Source: Micromonospora sp. KC723
GTDB taxonomy: Bacteria > Actinomycetota > Actinomycetes > Mycobacteriales > Micromonosporaceae
DNA length: 60,410 nucleotides
NCBI RefSeq assembly: GCF_004348595.1
Contig: NZ_SMKD01000020.1
Span: 1 to 60,410, forward strand
Direction: 5' to 3'
In this document: positions 60,377 to 60,410 of the stretch, piece after piece
Position numbering within the stretch: position 1 is the first letter of the stretch
Layout: every line of letters starts with the position of its first letter
The notes under the pieces: generated by a model
The model's input: only the letters and a program-made list of their open reading frames with translations
Database searches by the model: none
What the model was told of the DNA's origin: nothing
Made by a program: the position numbers and the translations under genes

Positions 60377-60410
60377 TTGTTGGAGAGTTTGATCCTGGCT
60401 CAGGACGAAC
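60377..60410 (+). rRNA. rrs: 16S ribosomal RNA, 5' end (partial)
   Basis: AGAGTTTGATCCTGGCTCAG (60384-60403) is the conserved 5' segment of 16S rRNA, E. coli positions 8-27. The mature 5' end is placed about 7 nt earlier. The gene runs off the window. Confidence 0.95.

Overview
The window is about 60 kb of very GC-rich DNA from an actinomycete, most probably of the Micromonosporaceae (Micromonospora or Salinispora type). This rests on strong GC preference at third codon positions, frequent GTG starts, many apparently leaderless genes (a TANNNT-like -10 hexamer 6-7 nt before the start codon), a mycothiol-type DsbA relative, actinobacterial CtaJ and DUF5130 proteins, and a paired clpP1-clpP2. 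The genus is an inference. The right end runs into the first about 34 nt of a 16S rRNA gene, preceded by a low-GC leader with two rRNA-type promoters.

Left part (0-5.1 kb): a HAD hydrolase, a NIPSNAP protein with an Rrf2 regulator whose two promoters share a 17-bp dyad, tRNA-Arg(UCU), a frameshifted hypothetical gene, an alpha/beta hydrolase and a ribosome-hibernation (HPF) protein. From 5.5 to 22.6 kb lie an accessory SSB and cobalamin genes in three groups: cobD-cobQ, a CobB-like gene that lacks the key catalytic residues of both domains, and a coupled cobC-cobT-cobA/cysG operon. Between them sit housekeeping genes (rhodanese, uridine kinase, M20 dipeptidase, ATP-dependent DNA ligase, SURF1, GNAT, class A penicillin-binding protein). 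From 22.7 to 26.7 kb is otsA with a trehalose-phosphatase/GH15 fusion.

From 27 to 58.5 kb the order ettA, thioesterase, glbO, HNH, ctaJ, DUF5130, pepN, Rv2466c-type DsbA, rpiB, tig, clpP1, clpP2, clpX follows, as I remember it, the Mycobacterium tuberculosis Rv2477c-Rv2457c region. Into this backbone are inserted an MFS pump and MscS channel, a sortase with a secreted neighbour, a three-gene kynurenine module (kynA-kynU-kmo) with a divergent Lrp-type regulator, an amidase, a DUF1015 gene, and, where mycobacteria have nei, a block of small genes plus a frameshifted membrane gene and a PfpI/MocR pair next to tRNA-Gly(UCC) and tRNA-Pro(UGG).

Three genes are interrupted (frameshifts near 2842 and 50580, an amber codon at 59202). 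Each could be a true pseudogene or a sequence error, and reads are needed to decide. The most unusual items are the CobB-like protein without P-loop Lys or GATase Cys, the tryptophan dioxygenase with Ser at the distal His position, and the OtsB-GH15 fusion beside OtsA.
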